Assembly (NCBI GenBank): GCA_026399835.1
Contig: JAPLQE010000064.1
Span: 1-64,000 of the forward strand
From: Burkholderiales bacterium
GTDB taxonomy: Bacteria; Pseudomonadota; Gammaproteobacteria; Burkholderiales; Burkholderiaceae_E
Direction: 5' to 3'
DNA length: 64,000 bases
Every line of letters starts with the position of its first letter. Within the stretch, counting starts at the first letter, position 1. This document shows, piece after piece, positions 62,708-64,000 of the stretch. Below the pieces are notes generated by a model. That model had not been told where the DNA came from and did not search any database. It was given only the letters and a program-made list of their open reading frames with translations. The position numbers and the translations under genes are program-made.

Positions 62708-64000
62708 ATGTCCGGTCTCCCCTTCCATCAGGAATCCCTCCGCATCGCCGGCCGCCGCGTCGCGGGCGACGGGCGCACGATCGAGGTCCTCGACCCGTGG
62801 ACGGGCGAGGTCGCGGGCACGGTGCCGAAGGCCCGCGTGGACGACGTGCGCGAGGCGCTCGAGACCGCGCGGCGCTACCGTCCGACGCTGTCGCGTGCGG
62901 AGCGGGCGGGCATCCTCGAGCGCGCCGGCGCCCTGGTGGTCGCGCGCGAGGACGAGCTCGCGGCGCTGATCACGCTCGAATCGGGCCTGTGCATGAAGGA
63001 TTCGCGCTACGAGATCGGACGGGTGCGCGACGTGTTCCGGTTCGCGGCGCAGGCGGCGCTGCGCGACGACGGCGAGATCTTCTCCTGCGACATCACGCCG
63101 CACGGCCGGCAGCGCCGCGTCTACACCCAGCGCGACCCGCTGCTCGGCGTGATCGTCGCGATCACGCCGTTCAACCATCCGATGAACCAGGTCGCGCACA
63201 AGGTCGCCCCCGCGATCGCGACGAACAACCGGATGCTGCTCAAGCCGTCGGAGAAGGTGCCGCTGTCGGCGCTGCGGCTCGCCGACATCCTCTACGAGGC
63301 CGGGCTGCCGCCGCCGATGTTCCAGGTGGTGACCGGCGACCCGGCCGAGATCGCCGGCGAGCTGCTGACCCATCCGGCGGTGGACCTGGTGACCTTCACC
63401 GGCGGCGCGGCGATCGGGCGCCAGATCGCCGAACGCGCCGGTTACCGCAGGCTGGTGCTGGAGCTCGGCGGCAACGATCCGCTGATCGTGATGGACGATG
63501 CCGACCTCGACGAGGCCGCGGCGCTCGCGGCCTCGGGCTCGTACCGCAACAGTGGCCAGCGCTGCACGGCGGTCAAGCGGATCCTCGTGCAGCGCGGCGT
63601 GGCCGATGCGTTCGTCGAGCGGCTGGTCGCGCTCACCCGCGCCTGGACCTGGGGCGATCCGCGCGACGAGACGATCGGCATGGGCACGGTGATCGACGAG
63701 GCCGCGGCGCGCTGCTTCGAGCAGCGGGTCGACGAGGCGGTGGCCGCGGGCGCGACGCTCCGGGTGGGCAACCTGCGCGCGGGCGCGTCCTACTCGCCCA
63801 CGGTGGTCGACCACGTCAGACCCGACATGACCGTCGTGGTCGAGGAGACCTTCGGACCGGTCTCTCCGGTGATCCGCTTCGACACGCTCGACGAGGCGAT
63901 CGCGATCGTCAACGGCTCGCGCTTCGGCCTGTCCTCGGGCGTGTGCACCAACCGGCTCGACGTGATCACGCGACTGGTGGCCGAGCTCGAGGTCGGCACA
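62708..64000 (+). CDS. phnY: Phosphonoacetaldehyde dehydrogenase (aldehyde dehydrogenase family), 3' end outside window
   Basis: The ATG at 62708 opens 431 codons that run past the window end. [20 protein letters not shown] starts a standard aldehyde dehydrogenase: [56 protein letters not shown] (general-base Glu), [11 protein letters not shown] (catalytic Cys) and [13 protein letters not shown]. It would oxidise phosphonoacetaldehyde to phosphonoacetate, linking PhnW to PhnA. Assignment to PhnY rests on family plus position divergent from phnC across 178 bp. It may share the PHO box. Confidence 0.88.
   Translation, partial: MSGLPFHQESLRIAGRRVAGDGRTIEVLDPWTGEVAGTVPKARVDDVREALETARRYRPTLSRAERAGILERAGALVVAREDELAALITLESGLCMKDSRYEIGRVRDVFRFAAQAALRDDGEIFSCDITPHGRQRRVYTQRDPLLGVIVAITPFNHPMNQVAHKVAPAIATNNRMLLKPSEKVPLSALRLADILYEAGLPPPMFQVVTGDPAEIAGELLTHPAVDLVTFTGGAAIGRQIAERAGYRRLVLELGGNDPLIVMDDADLDEAAALAASGSYRNSGQRCTAVKRILVQRGVADAFVERLVALTRAWTWGDPRDETIGMGTVIDEAAARCFEQRVDEAVAAGATLRVGNLRAGASYSPTVVDHVRPDMTVVVEETFGPVSPVIRFDTLDEAIAIVNGSRFGLSSGVCTNRLDVITRLVAELEVGT

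Noticed and set aside
62530-62709. A longer phnC start at 62709
   Set aside because: It would put the PHO box inside the coding region and overlap the phnY start; the ATG at 62529 begins directly at the ABC domain.

Overview
The window is high-G+C DNA (very G/C-rich third codon positions, long spurious antisense frames) that reads like a chromosome segment of a Burkholderiales-type betaproteobacterium. Markers are a Bug-family tripartite-transporter binding protein beside tartrate genes, an AapJQMP amino-acid importer, many acyl-CoA enzymes, an intracellular PHA depolymerase remnant and an MhpR-like regulator. No rRNA, tRNA or CRISPR array was seen. The organism is an inference from gene content.

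Layout. 1-2.1 kb: the end of a DUF2306 membrane gene and a LytS/LytTR two-component pair. 2.1-6.7 kb (minus strand): glycosyltransferase-like gene, glycerate kinase (ttuD type), Bug binding protein and tartrate dehydrogenase (ttuC type), a tartrate/hydroxypyruvate module. 6.8-9.7 kb: Nudix hydrolase and chemotaxis receptor. 10.2-14.4 kb: aapJQMP, followed by a D-2-hydroxyacid dehydrogenase. 15.5-19.6 kb: acyl-CoA dehydrogenase, a scar joining two truncated genes (phaZ and a glutathione S-transferase), and an Atm1-type exporter. 19.7-22.7 kb: thioesterase, MbnH-like di-heme protein, enoyl-CoA hydratase and CsbD. 22.7-31.0 kb: a long minus-strand fatty-acid oxidation operon headed by a TetR regulator with a paired operator.

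31.0-35.4 kb is an accessory island of visibly lower G+C: ExoD, a PhoD-type phosphatase, a broken IS5-family transposase, a DUF1521 (metal-inducible self-cleaving domain) protein and a truD fragment. 35.4-41.5 kb: YhgE/Pip membrane protein, gamma-glutamyltransferase, and a selenide water dikinase fused to an FAD oxidoreductase. 41.6-46.5 kb: an aromatic-degradation patch (C-C hydrolase, IclR/MhpR-like regulator with two matching operators, TfdB-like hydroxylase) that also holds a 14-codon signal-peptide stub and a dead D(-)-tartrate dehydratase. 46.5-54.3 kb: SelO, acyl-CoA ligase, exonuclease, and a three-gene operon for N-acyl-D-amino acid or related substrates. 54.5-64.0 kb: an HD-GYP-like gene and then a complete 2-aminoethylphosphonate module: phnCDE import, PhnW transaminase, PhnY dehydrogenase (divergent, cut by the window end) and PhnA hydrolase, plus an HD-type oxygenase-like gene. 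It is headed by a four-half-site PHO box.

The most unusual overall signal is gene decay by internal deletion. The glycerate kinase, the phaZ fragment and the tartrate dehydratase each appear to have lost a conserved block while staying in frame. The dehydratase and the GST fragment also carry nonsense codons. The best individual leads are the DUF1521 protein in the island, the PHO-box-controlled phosphonate locus, and the duplicated MhpR-type operators.
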